Below, piece after piece: positions 17,037 through 26,301 of a DNA stretch of 64,000 nt; the stretch's first letter is position 1; each line of letters starts with the position of its first letter. A program made the translations under genes and the position numbers. Source of the stretch: Clostridium rectalis (lineage in GTDB: Bacteria; Bacillota; Clostridia; Clostridiales; Clostridiaceae); assembly GCF_900626095.1 (NCBI RefSeq), contig NZ_UYZZ01000008.1:1-64000 (forward strand), given 5' to 3'. The notes under the pieces are model-generated. The model was not told the origin of the DNA, made no database searches, and worked only from the letters and a program-made list of their open reading frames with translations.

Positions 17037-18095
17037 TTAATTTAATATTCTATTCCATTTGTCAATCCAATCCTTCATTAATGAATTAACAAATTTATAA
17101 TCTATAGTATTTGATTTCTCTATAATATCTCCATAAGTTAAATTTTTGCTTTCCTCTTTTGTAAGTTTTACATCTACATTAACAGGTGATTCCCCGAGTG
17201 ATTTAGCTGTTTTACTTTGAACTTCTTCACTTAAAGCATAATTAATAAATTCTAATGCTAAATCTTTATTCTTTGAATTTTTAGATACATTTATTGTATT
17301 AAAATTTAAAAAAGCTCCTTCTTCTGGATTTATATATATTACTTCTGGTGCAACTTTACTTATATTTGCATACACAAAATCCGCTGTTACCGCTACTGCA
17401 ATCTCTCCACTTGAAAACATATTAGTTAAATCTGAAGATTTACTATATGTCTTAACTATATTGGGCTTTAATGCTTCTAACTCTTTTAAGGCAGCTTGTC
17501 CCTTATCCTTCTTTATGTCGGATCCTGCCTTAATACCCCCTATATAAATCATAGCAGGTCCAAAAGTAGTTGTTATATCCGGTATTGCGATTTTCCCCTT
17601 TAATTCTGGTCTCCATAAATCCTTCCATGATTTTATAACAAATCCAGTTTTCTTTGGATTATATGCTATTGCTACCTTATTTAGTGTATAGTAAGGACCA
17701 TATCCACTTTCAATTATAGATTTTGCTTTGAAATTTAACTTTTCTGAGTTTGAGATCTTACTATAATCTATCTTGTGAAACAATCCAGCCTCTATACCTT
17801 CCTGTGAGAAAGCTTCTGCAAGATACATAATATCTACTTCTGAATTGGTATTACTTTTCAGCTTAGTTAATCTTTCTGAATTATTGCCTGTCTCTAAAAT
17901 TATTTTTACATTATGTTGTTCTTCAAAAGGTTTAAAAACATTTTCTTTAAGCTTATCCTCATTCAATCCCCATGTAGATATAACTAATCTTTTTTCTCCG
18001 CTTTTACCTTCTTCTTTATTCCCCGTTAATCTACAACCAGCAAAAGTTAACACCGTAGTTAAAACTAAAGATAGTGATATAATTCTTTTTTTCAT
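17037..18095 (-). CDS. spermidine/putrescine-type ABC binding lipoprotein
   Basis: A 352-residue PotD-like extracellular solute-binding protein. The N-terminus is a lipoprotein signal with lipobox TFAGC (Cys about 21), so it should be anchored on the outer face of the membrane. The body carries VISTWG, EPFEEQ and the family pattern of an iron/polyamine-type binding protein, with WRPELKGKIAIPD and SGEIAVAV typical of PotD relatives. It lies in an operon with its ATPase and two permeases upstream and adenine and MTA-type deaminases downstream. Polyamine is the default substrate by family; a purine or adenosine-like ligand is suggested by context only. Confidence 0.85.
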   Translation of the reverse strand: MKKRIISLSLVLTTVLTFAGCRLTGNKEEGKSGEKRLVISTWGLNEDKLKENVFKPFEEQHNVKIILETGNNSERLTKLKSNTNSEVDIMYLAEAFSQEGIEAGLFHKIDYSKISNSEKLNFKAKSIIESGYGPYYTLNKVAIAYNPKKTGFVIKSWKDLWRPELKGKIAIPDITTTFGPAMIYIGGIKAGSDIKKDKGQAALKELEALKPNIVKTYSKSSDLTNMFSSGEIAVAVTADFVYANISKVAPEVIYINPEEGAFLNFNTINVSKNSKNKDLALEFINYALSEEVQSKTAKSLGESPVNVDVKLTKEESKNLTYGDIIEKSNTIDYKFVNSLMKDWIDKWNRILN

Positions 18096-18112
18096 AATTT
18101 AACCTCCTAAAT

Positions 18113-19150
18113 TTAAACTAACACTATTTTATTTGGTGGCAGGTAAAGTTTTACTTTGTCCCCTTTTTTATAAACTTCATCATTAAAATCATTTATGATC
18201 AATGTTCCAAGGGATGTACTTATATTGTATTGATAAGATTTTCCCAAATAAGTTCTTATTTCAACAACACCATCTATTGCATTTTCTTTTTTATCATCCC
18301 TTATAATTTGAATATCCTCTGGTCTAATAGTTCCTTTTATATTCCCTTCTTTTTTTATTAATGTATCTACTTTAAATTTATTTTCACCTTTTCCTTCATA
18401 TATGTTTTCTCCAATTAAAAATAAATCTATAAAATTTTCAAACCCTACAAATCTTGCAACAAACTCTGTACTAGGATTAGAATAAATATTTTCTGGAGTA
18501 TCAAACTGTTCTATTAATCCTTTATTCATAACTGCTACCTTATCAGATATAGAAAAGCATTCCTCTTGATCATGGGTAACAAATAAAGTTGTTATTCCTA
18601 ATTTCTGTTGTAATTTTCTTATTTCTACTCTCATTTGCAACCTTAATTTTGCATCAAGATTACTTAAAGGCTCATCTAAAAGTAATAATTTGGGTTGTAC
18701 TATTAATGCTCTCCCTATAGCCACTCTTTGTCTTTGTCCTCCTGAAAGTTCCCTTGGATATCTTTTAGCAAAATTTTTCATGTCTACTATATCTAAAATT
18801 TTAAATACTTCTTCTTCAATTAATTTTTTATCTATTTTTCTCATCTTTAATCCAAAAGCCACATTATCAAAAACATTTAAATGAGGGAATAATGCATAGC
18901 TTTGAAATACTAATCCAAAATTTCTCTTATGTACAGGTATTTTAGTATAATCTTCATTGTCAAAAATAAATTTCCCCGATGTAGGCTCTATGAAACCAGC
19001 TACTACTCTAAGTGTGGTAGTCTTTCCACATCCACTAGGACCAAGAAGAGATACTAGTTCTCCTTCTTTAATTTTTAAATTCAACTTTTCTAAAATATTA
19101 TTTTTACCATCATAAGATACTGTTATATCAGATAAATTAATTAACTCCAT
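18113..19150 (-). CDS. PotA-type ABC transporter ATPase
   Basis: A 345-residue ATPase of the polyamine/iron/molybdate importer class: Walker A GPSGCGKTT near 38-46, Q-loop FQSYALFPHL, signature LSGGQRQRVAIGRAL, Walker B LLLLDEPLSNLDAK, switch His in FVTHDQEE, and a C-terminal TOBE-type region (about 235-345: IRPEDIQII, LYLPPNKIVLV). It energises import through the two permeases encoded upstream. GGAGG precedes the ATG; the gap to the binding-protein gene is 17 nt. Confidence 0.9.
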   Translation of the reverse strand: MELINLSDITVSYDGKNNILEKLNLKIKEGELVSLLGPSGCGKTTTLRVVAGFIEPTSGKFIFDNEDYTKIPVHKRNFGLVFQSYALFPHLNVFDNVAFGLKMRKIDKKLIEEEVFKILDIVDMKNFAKRYPRELSGGQRQRVAIGRALIVQPKLLLLDEPLSNLDAKLRLQMRVEIRKLQQKLGITTLFVTHDQEECFSISDKVAVMNKGLIEQFDTPENIYSNPSTEFVARFVGFENFIDLFLIGENIYEGKGENKFKVDTLIKKEGNIKGTIRPEDIQIIRDDKKENAIDGVVEIRTYLGKSYQYNISTSLGTLIINDFNDEVYKKGDKVKLYLPPNKIVLV

Positions 19151-19166
19151 TTTCTACCTCCATATA

Positions 19167-19949
19167 TTACTTTGAAAAATAACTTAATCCTAAAGTTTTT
19201 TCTACTATAAACATTACAATAACAGTCATAACCATTAATAGAACAGAAAGTGCAGATACTGTAGGATCATAATTGTATTCTACATAGCTCATCATACTTA
19301 TTGGTAAGGTACTAATCCCTGGTCCTGTTAAAAATATTGATACTGGCACATTATTAAAAGAATTAATAAAAGCCAACATAAAAGCCGCTATAACTCCTGA
19401 AGTAATATTTGGAAATACTATCTTTAAAAAAGTTTCCACCCTGGAAGCTCCTAAGCTCATAGCAGCCTCTTCAATAGCATAATCAAAACCTTCAAGACTT
19501 GATGCAATAACCCTTATTATATATGGAATAATTACTATGGTATGCCCAATTAGTAAACTTATATATATAGGTAACTTTAGCTTTATTATCATAAATTGAA
19601 ATAGGGAAAACCCCACCACTATGCCAGGTATAATAACTGGAGAAAAAAAGAAATTTTTCAAAATAATCTTTCCTCTAAAATTAAATCTACTTAATGAATA
19701 AGCAGCAGGCACTCCTATTACCAGTGCAAATATTGTAGCAATAAGGGATATTTCCATACTAGTTTTTAATGTCTCCATAAATGTTTGTGAATTAAATATA
19801 TTAATAAACCACTTTAAACTGATATTTTTAGGCGGAAATGCTATGTAGCTTTCCCCTCCAAAAGCAGTAACCGCAATTATAATTAATGGTGCAAATAAAA
19901 ATATGTAAACTAATATAGAAAATATAACTAAAAATTTATTTTTTTTCAT
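19167..19949 (-). CDS. ABC importer permease, PotC-type
   Basis: About 260 residues, six predicted membrane helices, with the cytoplasmic EAA loop (EEAAMSLGASRVETFLKIVFP) that docks on the ATPase. The longest frame starts at GTG 19958, but AGAGGTG overlaps that codon, so ATG 19949 is chosen; this leaves a 1-nt gap to the upstream permease instead of an overlap. Pairs with the PotB-type permease. Confidence 0.88.
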   Translation of the reverse strand: MKKNKFLVIFSILVYIFLFAPLIIIAVTAFGGESYIAFPPKNISLKWFINIFNSQTFMETLKTSMEISLIATIFALVIGVPAAYSLSRFNFRGKIILKNFFFSPVIIPGIVVGFSLFQFMIIKLKLPIYISLLIGHTIVIIPYIIRVIASSLEGFDYAIEEAAMSLGASRVETFLKIVFPNITSGVIAAFMLAFINSFNNVPVSIFLTGPGISTLPISMMSYVEYNYDPTVSALSVLLMVMTVIVMFIVEKTLGLSYFSK

Positions 19950-19950
19950 A

Positions 19951-20778
19951 TTACACACCTCTTTCGTTTAGTTTTGATGCCAATTTATTAATAGTTTCTA
20001 TTACCAAAAGAGTAGTTATAATCATTACTGTTGCTACCACTGCTGCTCCACTCCAATCCCCAAGACTAATAGTCTTTTGATAGATTAAAGTAGATAAAAC
20101 CATGTTTGAATTTCCACCTAAAAGTTGAGGTGTAGTATATGCAGTTAGTGATCCTGTGAATACAAGAACTGTTCCCACAATGAGACCTGGAATACTTAAA
20201 GGAAATACAACTTTGAAAAAAGCTTTTACTTTATTTGCACCAAGACTTTCTGCAGCTTCTAACAAATCATTATCTATATTTTCCATAACACCAACTAAGG
20301 ATACAATCATTAAAGGTAAAAATAAATACACTGTTCCTATTAATATGGCCGATTCCGTATAAAGCAGTTTATAAGGCTCTTTTATTAAATTTAGTGACAT
20401 TAATAACTTATTTATCAGTCCGTTTTTTCCCAATATATTCATCCAAGCAAATGCTCTTACTACAGAATTTGTTAACATTGGAAATACAGTACAAGCTATC
20501 AATAAACCTCTTAGTTTCTGAGAACTCCTTGAAATAAAATATGCAACAGGTACCCCAAAAATCATACAAAACAAAGAAGCTAGTAATGATATTTTGATAG
20601 TTCTATAAAAAATTTGCATAAAATATTCGTCTTTTAAAAAACTACTATATTGCAATAAGCCTATCTTGTCCCTTACTACGAAAGTAGGTAAAATACTATT
20701 TATTATAGGTAATACTAGAAAAAACAAAATAATTGAAAGCCCTGGAATAAGTAAAATATAACACCACTTTTTCTTCAT
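19951..20778 (-). CDS. ABC importer permease, PotB-type
   Basis: A 275-residue permease with about six membrane helices and an EAA loop (EAAESLGANKVKAFFKVVFP). It is the first gene of a six-gene operon: permease, permease, ATPase, binding lipoprotein, adenine deaminase, MTA-type deaminase. AAGGAG precedes the ATG, and a near-consensus promoter lies about 100 nt upstream. Confidence 0.88.
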   Translation of the reverse strand: MKKKWCYILLIPGLSIILFFLVLPIINSILPTFVVRDKIGLLQYSSFLKDEYFMQIFYRTIKISLLASLFCMIFGVPVAYFISRSSQKLRGLLIACTVFPMLTNSVVRAFAWMNILGKNGLINKLLMSLNLIKEPYKLLYTESAILIGTVYLFLPLMIVSLVGVMENIDNDLLEAAESLGANKVKAFFKVVFPLSIPGLIVGTVLVFTGSLTAYTTPQLLGGNSNMVLSTLIYQKTISLGDWSGAAVVATVMIITTLLVIETINKLASKLNERGV

Positions 20779-20872
20779 TTAAATTCTCCTTATCTTTTGC
20801 ATTTTATATTTTAAGTAATATTCGTCCTGGTTAGTATGTTGTTATAAAATATTTACACATTGTTCAGATTTG

Positions 20873-20901
20873 ATTTTATCATCAAGATTTACCATTGTCA
20901 A
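20873..20901 (-). promoter_or_regulatory. near-consensus sigma-A promoter of the transport/deaminase operon
   Basis: TTGACA and TAAAAT are separated by exactly 17 nt on the minus strand. The roughly 90-nt leader shows no purine riboswitch fold and no terminator, unlike the second adenine deaminase gene. Confidence 0.75.
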
Positions 20902-20933
20902 TATAAAAGTCTAATTTTGTAAATTAATAATAT

Positions 20934-20971
20934 AAAAAAAAGACTGTTGACACATTTTATCAACAGTCTTT
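20934..20971 (-). terminator. intrinsic terminator of the amidohydrolase/permease unit
   Basis: AAAGACTGTTGA pairs perfectly with TCAACAGTCTTT (12 bp, 9-nt loop) and is followed on the minus strand by a run of eight U. It lies 7 nt after the stop codon of the gene at 20979. Confidence 0.9.
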
Positions 20972-20978
20972 ATATTTA

Positions 20979-22217
20979 TTAGTCTCTTTTAACAAATTCT
21001 CCTTCTTTCATAATAAATTCCATATTATCAGTGGAAATATTATGAATATCATCTAAAGGGTTTGATGCTAAAACAAGTATGTCCGCAAATTTCCCATTTT
21101 CTAAAGTACCTGTAATATCGTCTATTCTAAGCATTTCTGCACCATTTTTAGTAGCAGCTAAAATAGTTTCCATTTCCGTTAATCCAGCCTTATTAAGTGT
21201 ATACATCTCAGTAATAGCATATTTCCCATATGGTGTTAAACTACTACAAAATGAATCTGAACCCACTGTAATCCTAATTCCTTTTTTATTTGCATTTTGT
21301 AAATTGCCAACTATTCTATTAAGCTCTTTTTCCGCAGTATTATTGCCTGGGTAATTGTCTAAAATGGCCCTATATGGTGGTTCATATACAGTAAACCATT
21401 CATAAAAAAATTGTAATGTGGGACAAAATGTAATATCCTTTTCCTTCATTAATTCAAGACATTCTTCATTCAATTCTTGTCCATGAATAATTGCAGATAC
21501 CCCAGCTTTACATGAATTAAGTGCTCCCTCGTACCCTTCTGCATGTGACCAAACCGGAAGTCCTACCATATTACATTCATCCACTACTGCCTGAATTTCT
21601 TCCATACAATAGTGGGAGTCTGCTTTAGCGTCGTGTCTCCAAATTCCACCGCCTGTAGACCAAATTTTTATTGCATCTGGATTTTCACGAATTCTTCTTC
21701 TAATAGCTTTTCTAAGTTCCCATGGTCCGTCTACCCTTTCAGCCCAAGGATGAGAATAATCATTATATTCTAAAGGTAATTTGTGGGAATCCCCATGTCC
21801 CCCAGTTCTACAAAATCCTAGACCAGATGTAACTACACGGGGTCCTTTAATTAACCCTTCCTCAATCATATCACGAATATATATACCTGAACGTGATATT
21901 TCACCAACAGATGTCAAACCGCTTTCTAATGCCTCTTGTGCTTGGGTCACCGCTACTATAGTCTTTTGTATCACCGGGTCTAATACCCACTCAGAATCAT
22001 TATCTGTTCTATTTCCACTAAAATGAAGATGACTATCAATTAAACCAGGCATTATAGTTTTTCCCATTATATCTATAATCTCATAATCTTCTCCCACATT
22101 TATTTTCTCTCCTGCATATTCTATTTTTTTATCATGAACTAGTAGTACTGAATCTCCTATAGGATTTTTCCCTGTACCATCAATTAATAATCCTCCCACA
22201 AATGCAACTTTATTCAT
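20979..22217 (-). CDS. metal-dependent amidohydrolase (imidazolonepropionase-like)
   Basis: A 412-residue amidohydrolase: N-terminal beta part (VLLVHDKKIEYAG), metal pair in GLIDSHLHFSG (His near 61 and 63), WSHAEGYEG and IHGQEL for further metal His, and the metal Asp in TVGSDSFCSS, with the C-terminal GTLENGKFADILVL. It belongs to the group annotated as imidazolonepropionase-related or Xaa-Pro dipeptidase-like amidohydrolases, whose substrates (cyclic amides, N-acyl amino acids, dipeptides) differ widely. It follows an APC permease by 53 nt, so it probably hydrolyses a compound that permease imports. AAGGGGGG precedes ATG 22217. Confidence 0.75.
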   Translation of the reverse strand: MNKVAFVGGLLIDGTGKNPIGDSVLLVHDKKIEYAGEKINVGEDYEIIDIMGKTIMPGLIDSHLHFSGNRTDNDSEWVLDPVIQKTIVAVTQAQEALESGLTSVGEISRSGIYIRDMIEEGLIKGPRVVTSGLGFCRTGGHGDSHKLPLEYNDYSHPWAERVDGPWELRKAIRRRIRENPDAIKIWSTGGGIWRHDAKADSHYCMEEIQAVVDECNMVGLPVWSHAEGYEGALNSCKAGVSAIIHGQELNEECLELMKEKDITFCPTLQFFYEWFTVYEPPYRAILDNYPGNNTAEKELNRIVGNLQNANKKGIRITVGSDSFCSSLTPYGKYAITEMYTLNKAGLTEMETILAATKNGAEMLRIDDITGTLENGKFADILVLASNPLDDIHNISTDNMEFIMKEGEFVKRD

Positions 22218-22270
22218 AACATTCCCCCCTTAATATTATAAATTTATATTATAAATACTTACCTAAACTT

Positions 22271-23692
22271 CTATCGGTAAATATTATTTATAATCTTTAC
22301 TTTTTTTCCTCTAATAATCATAAATGTAAGTCCGATTAAGAACCATACAAATACAACAAGCCATTCAACTAAGTTCAAAGAAGCAGGACTTGTAGGGATA
22401 ACTAATAAGCCTATAATTATAGAAGATGATATACACGCTAAAACTATTCCAATCTTCCCTCCAAAAACTTTGTACGGTCTTTTTATATTTGGTTCTGTTC
22501 TTCTCATACGTAAACAAGCTGCACTAACCATAAAACATGCAAAAATAAATGCAAGTGAACTTACATTGGTAAGAGGAACTAACATATTTTTACCCAAAAA
22601 TGGTCCTATAAAAGTTAATATAGCCATTAAAATATTAGCAGCTTTTGGAGTCTTGTTCTTCTTATCTAGCTTTGTAAATTTTTCTGGTAATTGCCCTTTA
22701 CGTCCCATAGCAAGTAAAATTCTAGTGGTTGCTCCAAAAAAAGAATTCATGGGTCCTAAAGGCCCTAATATAGCAATACACATCATAATTTTAGAAAAAA
22801 CTCTAAGCCCAATTACAGATAAAATAGTTAATGCAGGTATATCATATTTAACAAATTCCTTCCATGAGACTATAGTACCAAAAGAATATATACAAATAAC
22901 GTAAAATATACCCGCTGAAATTAATGCCAAACTAATAACCTTACCAAATTTATTCCAATCTAACCCTTCTGCTGCCTCTTCTGCTTGTTGTGGTATAGTA
23001 TCAAATCCTGCATAAAAAAATGGTGTCATAACAAGTACAGGTAAAATACCCATCCAAATAGAGCCTGATGCTGTGGATTTAGGCTCGTATATAGGCTTCA
23101 AATTCTCAGGTCCTCCTTTTACTAATGAAATCACCATGGCTATTACCATTCCTGCAAGTAATAGCTTTGTAAGAAAGCCTTGTAATTTTGCAGCAGAAGA
23201 AGCCCCTTTGAAATTCAAACGGATAACATAAAGAGCAAATACAAGTGAAATAAGTAATGGAGGAAGATATACTGTAGCCCCCATAATTTCATATAATGGA
23301 ATTATTTTAAGTGAAGGAATAAATTCTCCTACCAATGAGGATATAGCTATAGCCTCCCACGGACAAAGAATACCATTTCCCAAAGCAAGAAACCATCCAG
23401 TAAAATATGATGCATTATTACCAAAAGTACGATAAACATATTCCACTATACCTCCCGAAACTGGTATGGCGGAAGTAAGCTCTCCAAATACTGCCCCAAT
23501 AGGCAATAAAAATATAGCTCCTATTAAAAATGCTATAATTGCGGCAGTGGGTCCTCCCCCTATAATCATCCAATCTCCTACTAATAAAACCCACCCTGTA
23601 CCTATGATTGCTCCAAAACCTATAGTAAAAAAATTCCACAATGATAATGTTTTTTTCATTCCACTTCCCTGATTTGATGTACCTGTAGTCAT
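22271..23692 (-). CDS. APC-family amino acid permease
   Basis: A 473-residue permease with about 12 membrane helices. The APC hallmark GFGAIIGTGWVLLVGDW lies in TM1 (about 21-37), PVSGGIVEYVY in TM3, and a YAGFDTIPQQAEE stretch in TM6. It is probably an amino acid or amine symporter or exchanger; substrate not predictable. AAGGGAGGAGG lies ahead of ATG 23692. It is transcribed with the downstream amidohydrolase, which suggests uptake and hydrolysis of one nitrogen compound. Confidence 0.85.
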   Translation of the reverse strand: MTTGTSNQGSGMKKTLSLWNFFTIGFGAIIGTGWVLLVGDWMIIGGGPTAAIIAFLIGAIFLLPIGAVFGELTSAIPVSGGIVEYVYRTFGNNASYFTGWFLALGNGILCPWEAIAISSLVGEFIPSLKIIPLYEIMGATVYLPPLLISLVFALYVIRLNFKGASSAAKLQGFLTKLLLAGMVIAMVISLVKGGPENLKPIYEPKSTASGSIWMGILPVLVMTPFFYAGFDTIPQQAEEAAEGLDWNKFGKVISLALISAGIFYVICIYSFGTIVSWKEFVKYDIPALTILSVIGLRVFSKIMMCIAILGPLGPMNSFFGATTRILLAMGRKGQLPEKFTKLDKKNKTPKAANILMAILTFIGPFLGKNMLVPLTNVSSLAFIFACFMVSAACLRMRRTEPNIKRPYKVFGGKIGIVLACISSSIIIGLLVIPTSPASLNLVEWLVVFVWFLIGLTFMIIRGKKVKIINNIYR

Positions 23693-24069
23693 TTCTATTA
23701 CCTCCTCCCTTATACATGAAGCTATTAATTATAATATTTATCACCTTCTTCACTTCATTTTATTACTATAATACTTTAAATAAAATATACATGAAAAATT
23801 ATAACTATAGTTTTCCTTAGTAAATCCTTAAAATTAGTTATTCTATTCTTATTTCATATTTCTTCACTAATTAGTATACTTAATAAATTAAAAAATCATG
23901 ACAGCATTAAGTGTATGCATAATTTACCTTGCCATTAATAAAAGAAATTTTATTTTAATTACAACTGTTTTGCATAAACTTTTAATACAACACAGTAAAT
24001 ATGTTAACAAACTAATATTTAAAATAATACTTTTTTGTGCCTACTCCTAATTTAATTCAAATATAATAT
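23693..24069. other. intergenic region, no gene seen
   Basis: AT-rich spacer upstream of the permease gene and downstream of the YhgE pair. No ORF with a ribosome binding site and no riboswitch fold was recognised; it should contain the permease promoter. Confidence 0.4.
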
Positions 24070-24110
24070 AAAAAGCAAGCATAATTATTTGTTAATTATG
24101 CTTGCTTTTT
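24070..24110 (-). terminator. intrinsic terminator of the YhgE/Pip pair
   Basis: Perfect 18-bp stem (AAAAAGCAAGCATAATTA and complement) with a 5-nt loop, 12 nt after the stop codon at 24123. Confidence 0.9.
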
Positions 24111-24122
24111 ATTTAAAATTGA

Positions 24123-26288
24123 TTAAAGTCCAGATTCCCTAAATTTATGATCCATAGCATGAGATAACTTATGAATTGGTCTTTTTAAAATTGTTAACAA
24201 TAAAAATCCCACAGAAAAAATGCATAGTGTATATATATTTTTATTTACACTCTCCCATATAGGACCTGCAATAGCTTCTCTAAATCCATTTATTGCATAA
24301 GTAAATGGCCATAAAAATTGCATTTCCCCAAATATTTCTGGGTTAGTCTGTATAGGGTATATCCCACCTGCACCAGCAATTTGAAATACCATTATTATTA
24401 CTGCTATAGCTTTTCCTACATTTCCAAACATTGAAACTAATGTGTAAATTATAATTGTAAAGGTAATAGCTGTCACCACAGATAAATATATCATAAGCCT
24501 AAAGTCTGCTGCCTTTACCCCTAGTATATACACATCCCCTAGTGTAACAATAATAGCCTGTATTATTACTATACCTAAAAATAATAACATCTTTCCAAAA
24601 TGTTCATGCCATATATTTATCTTTTCTTTCATTTTAAACTCTTCTTCACATTCTACAGTTAATAATGCACAGGATAATAAAGCCCCTACCCAAATTGCAA
24701 GTACTGTATAAAATGGAGTTAATCCAACCCCAAAAATACCTGCATCATAAACCTCTTGTTCATTTAATTTTATAGGAGAAGATATAAAGGAAGCCATTTC
24801 ATCTGGATTTTTTTCCATCATATTTAATATTCCATTTAAATTTTCTTCTGTTAAATCCTTTGTCTTATCAGTTAATTGGGCTAAATCATTTTGAAAAGTT
24901 GTAAGTTTTTCACTTAGTCTATTTCCTTCATCAGCAGCCATTGAGCTAGTTGCTACTCCAAATTTAGACAATGCATTCAACTTAGGAACTATAACTTTTA
25001 TACTATCCAAAACTCCATCCGCATTAGTTAATCCCGTATTTAACCCATCTCCCATACTATTAAGAGTAGGTATAAGTGTTTTATAAAGTGTACTTGAAAT
25101 ATTAGTAACTTGCTTTGAAATTTCACTACTTATATCTGATAATCTATCTAGCATTTCATTTATACTTTTTTTATCTACAGTTTCATTTTTCTCAGAGGAA
25201 CTTATATTACCTGCTGTATCTTTTGCATCCTTTATAGCCTTTTTTAAATTTCTTAATGCATCTATAAATTCCGAAATGCTACTACTAGATTTCAAGTCAT
25301 TAAGGGCTTCTAATATTTTAATCCTTGAATCTATTATATTGTCCATCATACTAAGCAAATTCTCTATAGATTCTGCATCCTTTATTATTTGTGCTGAATC
25401 CCCTACACCTTCATTTAATTTTTTTAACTCTTTAATTAAATTTTGGACTTTTCTATTAGTTGTTTCAATTTCCATAATATCACTATTTATATTACCACCT
25501 AAAGAAGTTACTGTTTGCTCTGTTGACATAATAAGATTTTTACTTGCATAAGTTGCTTTTTGAAGAGTATTTATCTGCTCTGTAACTTTTGGCAAATCAT
25601 TTTGAACTTTTTTAAGATAATCCTGTAAATTAACTGAATCATTATTAGCTGTATTTATATAATTTTTCACTTTATCTAACTGATTAATAGAGCTATTTAA
25701 AATATCATTTAATTGTAATATTTCGGGTTTATGAGTTTGTAACTCTTCCCCCATTGTATTTAATTTTTCAAAAGCCTTCTCATTTACTGCATCTACAAAA
25801 TTAGTTTTTATTTCCCTTGCAACACTTTCCTTTGCCGCATTTGTTATTTTTGTAGCTATTGCATTAGCCTTTTCATTAGCTTTATAAATTATGTTTGGTT
25901 TTTGGGGATCTGTACTTGCTAAACTAACAAGTCCCTTTGAAAAATTAGAGGGTATTTCTATCATTGCATAGTACTTACCTTCATTTAATCCGTTATTTGC
26001 TTGCCACTCATCAATAAATTTCCATCCAATATTTTTATTTTTCTTAAGAGACTCTACAACCTCATTACCAACATTAATAGATTTACCATTAAATAGTGCA
26101 CCCTCATCCTTATTAACTACAGCCACAGGCAAATTACCCGTATTTGAGTAAGGATCCCAACATGCTTTTATGTTAATCCATGCATACAATGAAGGAAGGA
26201 TACATAATCCTGTTACTATAAATAATGCCACTGGATTTTTAATAATATTTTTTAAATCATGTGCCAAAACTTTTAAAATCTTTTTCAT
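24123..26288 (-). CDS. YhgE/Pip family membrane protein
   Basis: About 721 residues: an N-terminal cytoplasmic stretch, one membrane helix near 15-33 ending in the family motif LYAWINIKACWDPY, a long extracellular region rich in coiled coil (about 170-510), and a C-terminal set of five or six membrane helices resembling ABC-2 permeases (FTYAINGFREAIAGP near the end). Members include B. subtilis YhgE and YueB (SPP1 phage receptor) and lactococcal Pip, so it can serve as a phage receptor; the physiological cargo is unknown. A longer frame would overlap the upstream gene by 38 nt, but AAAGGAGG lies just before ATG 26288, so that start is used, leaving 13 nt between genes. Confidence 0.88.
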   Translation of the reverse strand: MKKILKVLAHDLKNIIKNPVALFIVTGLCILPSLYAWINIKACWDPYSNTGNLPVAVVNKDEGALFNGKSINVGNEVVESLKKNKNIGWKFIDEWQANNGLNEGKYYAMIEIPSNFSKGLVSLASTDPQKPNIIYKANEKANAIATKITNAAKESVAREIKTNFVDAVNEKAFEKLNTMGEELQTHKPEILQLNDILNSSINQLDKVKNYINTANNDSVNLQDYLKKVQNDLPKVTEQINTLQKATYASKNLIMSTEQTVTSLGGNINSDIMEIETTNRKVQNLIKELKKLNEGVGDSAQIIKDAESIENLLSMMDNIIDSRIKILEALNDLKSSSSISEFIDALRNLKKAIKDAKDTAGNISSSEKNETVDKKSINEMLDRLSDISSEISKQVTNISSTLYKTLIPTLNSMGDGLNTGLTNADGVLDSIKVIVPKLNALSKFGVATSSMAADEGNRLSEKLTTFQNDLAQLTDKTKDLTEENLNGILNMMEKNPDEMASFISSPIKLNEQEVYDAGIFGVGLTPFYTVLAIWVGALLSCALLTVECEEEFKMKEKINIWHEHFGKMLLFLGIVIIQAIIVTLGDVYILGVKAADFRLMIYLSVVTAITFTIIIYTLVSMFGNVGKAIAVIIMVFQIAGAGGIYPIQTNPEIFGEMQFLWPFTYAINGFREAIAGPIWESVNKNIYTLCIFSVGFLLLTILKRPIHKLSHAMDHKFRESGL

Positions 26289-26301
26289 GCTATTACCTCC
26301 T

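Noticed and set aside
20778..20872. Purine riboswitch ahead of the transporter/deaminase operon
   Set aside because: None of the conserved aptamer segments (TCTCTAC-type joining region, paired loops) is present, in contrast to the leader at 30539-30607.
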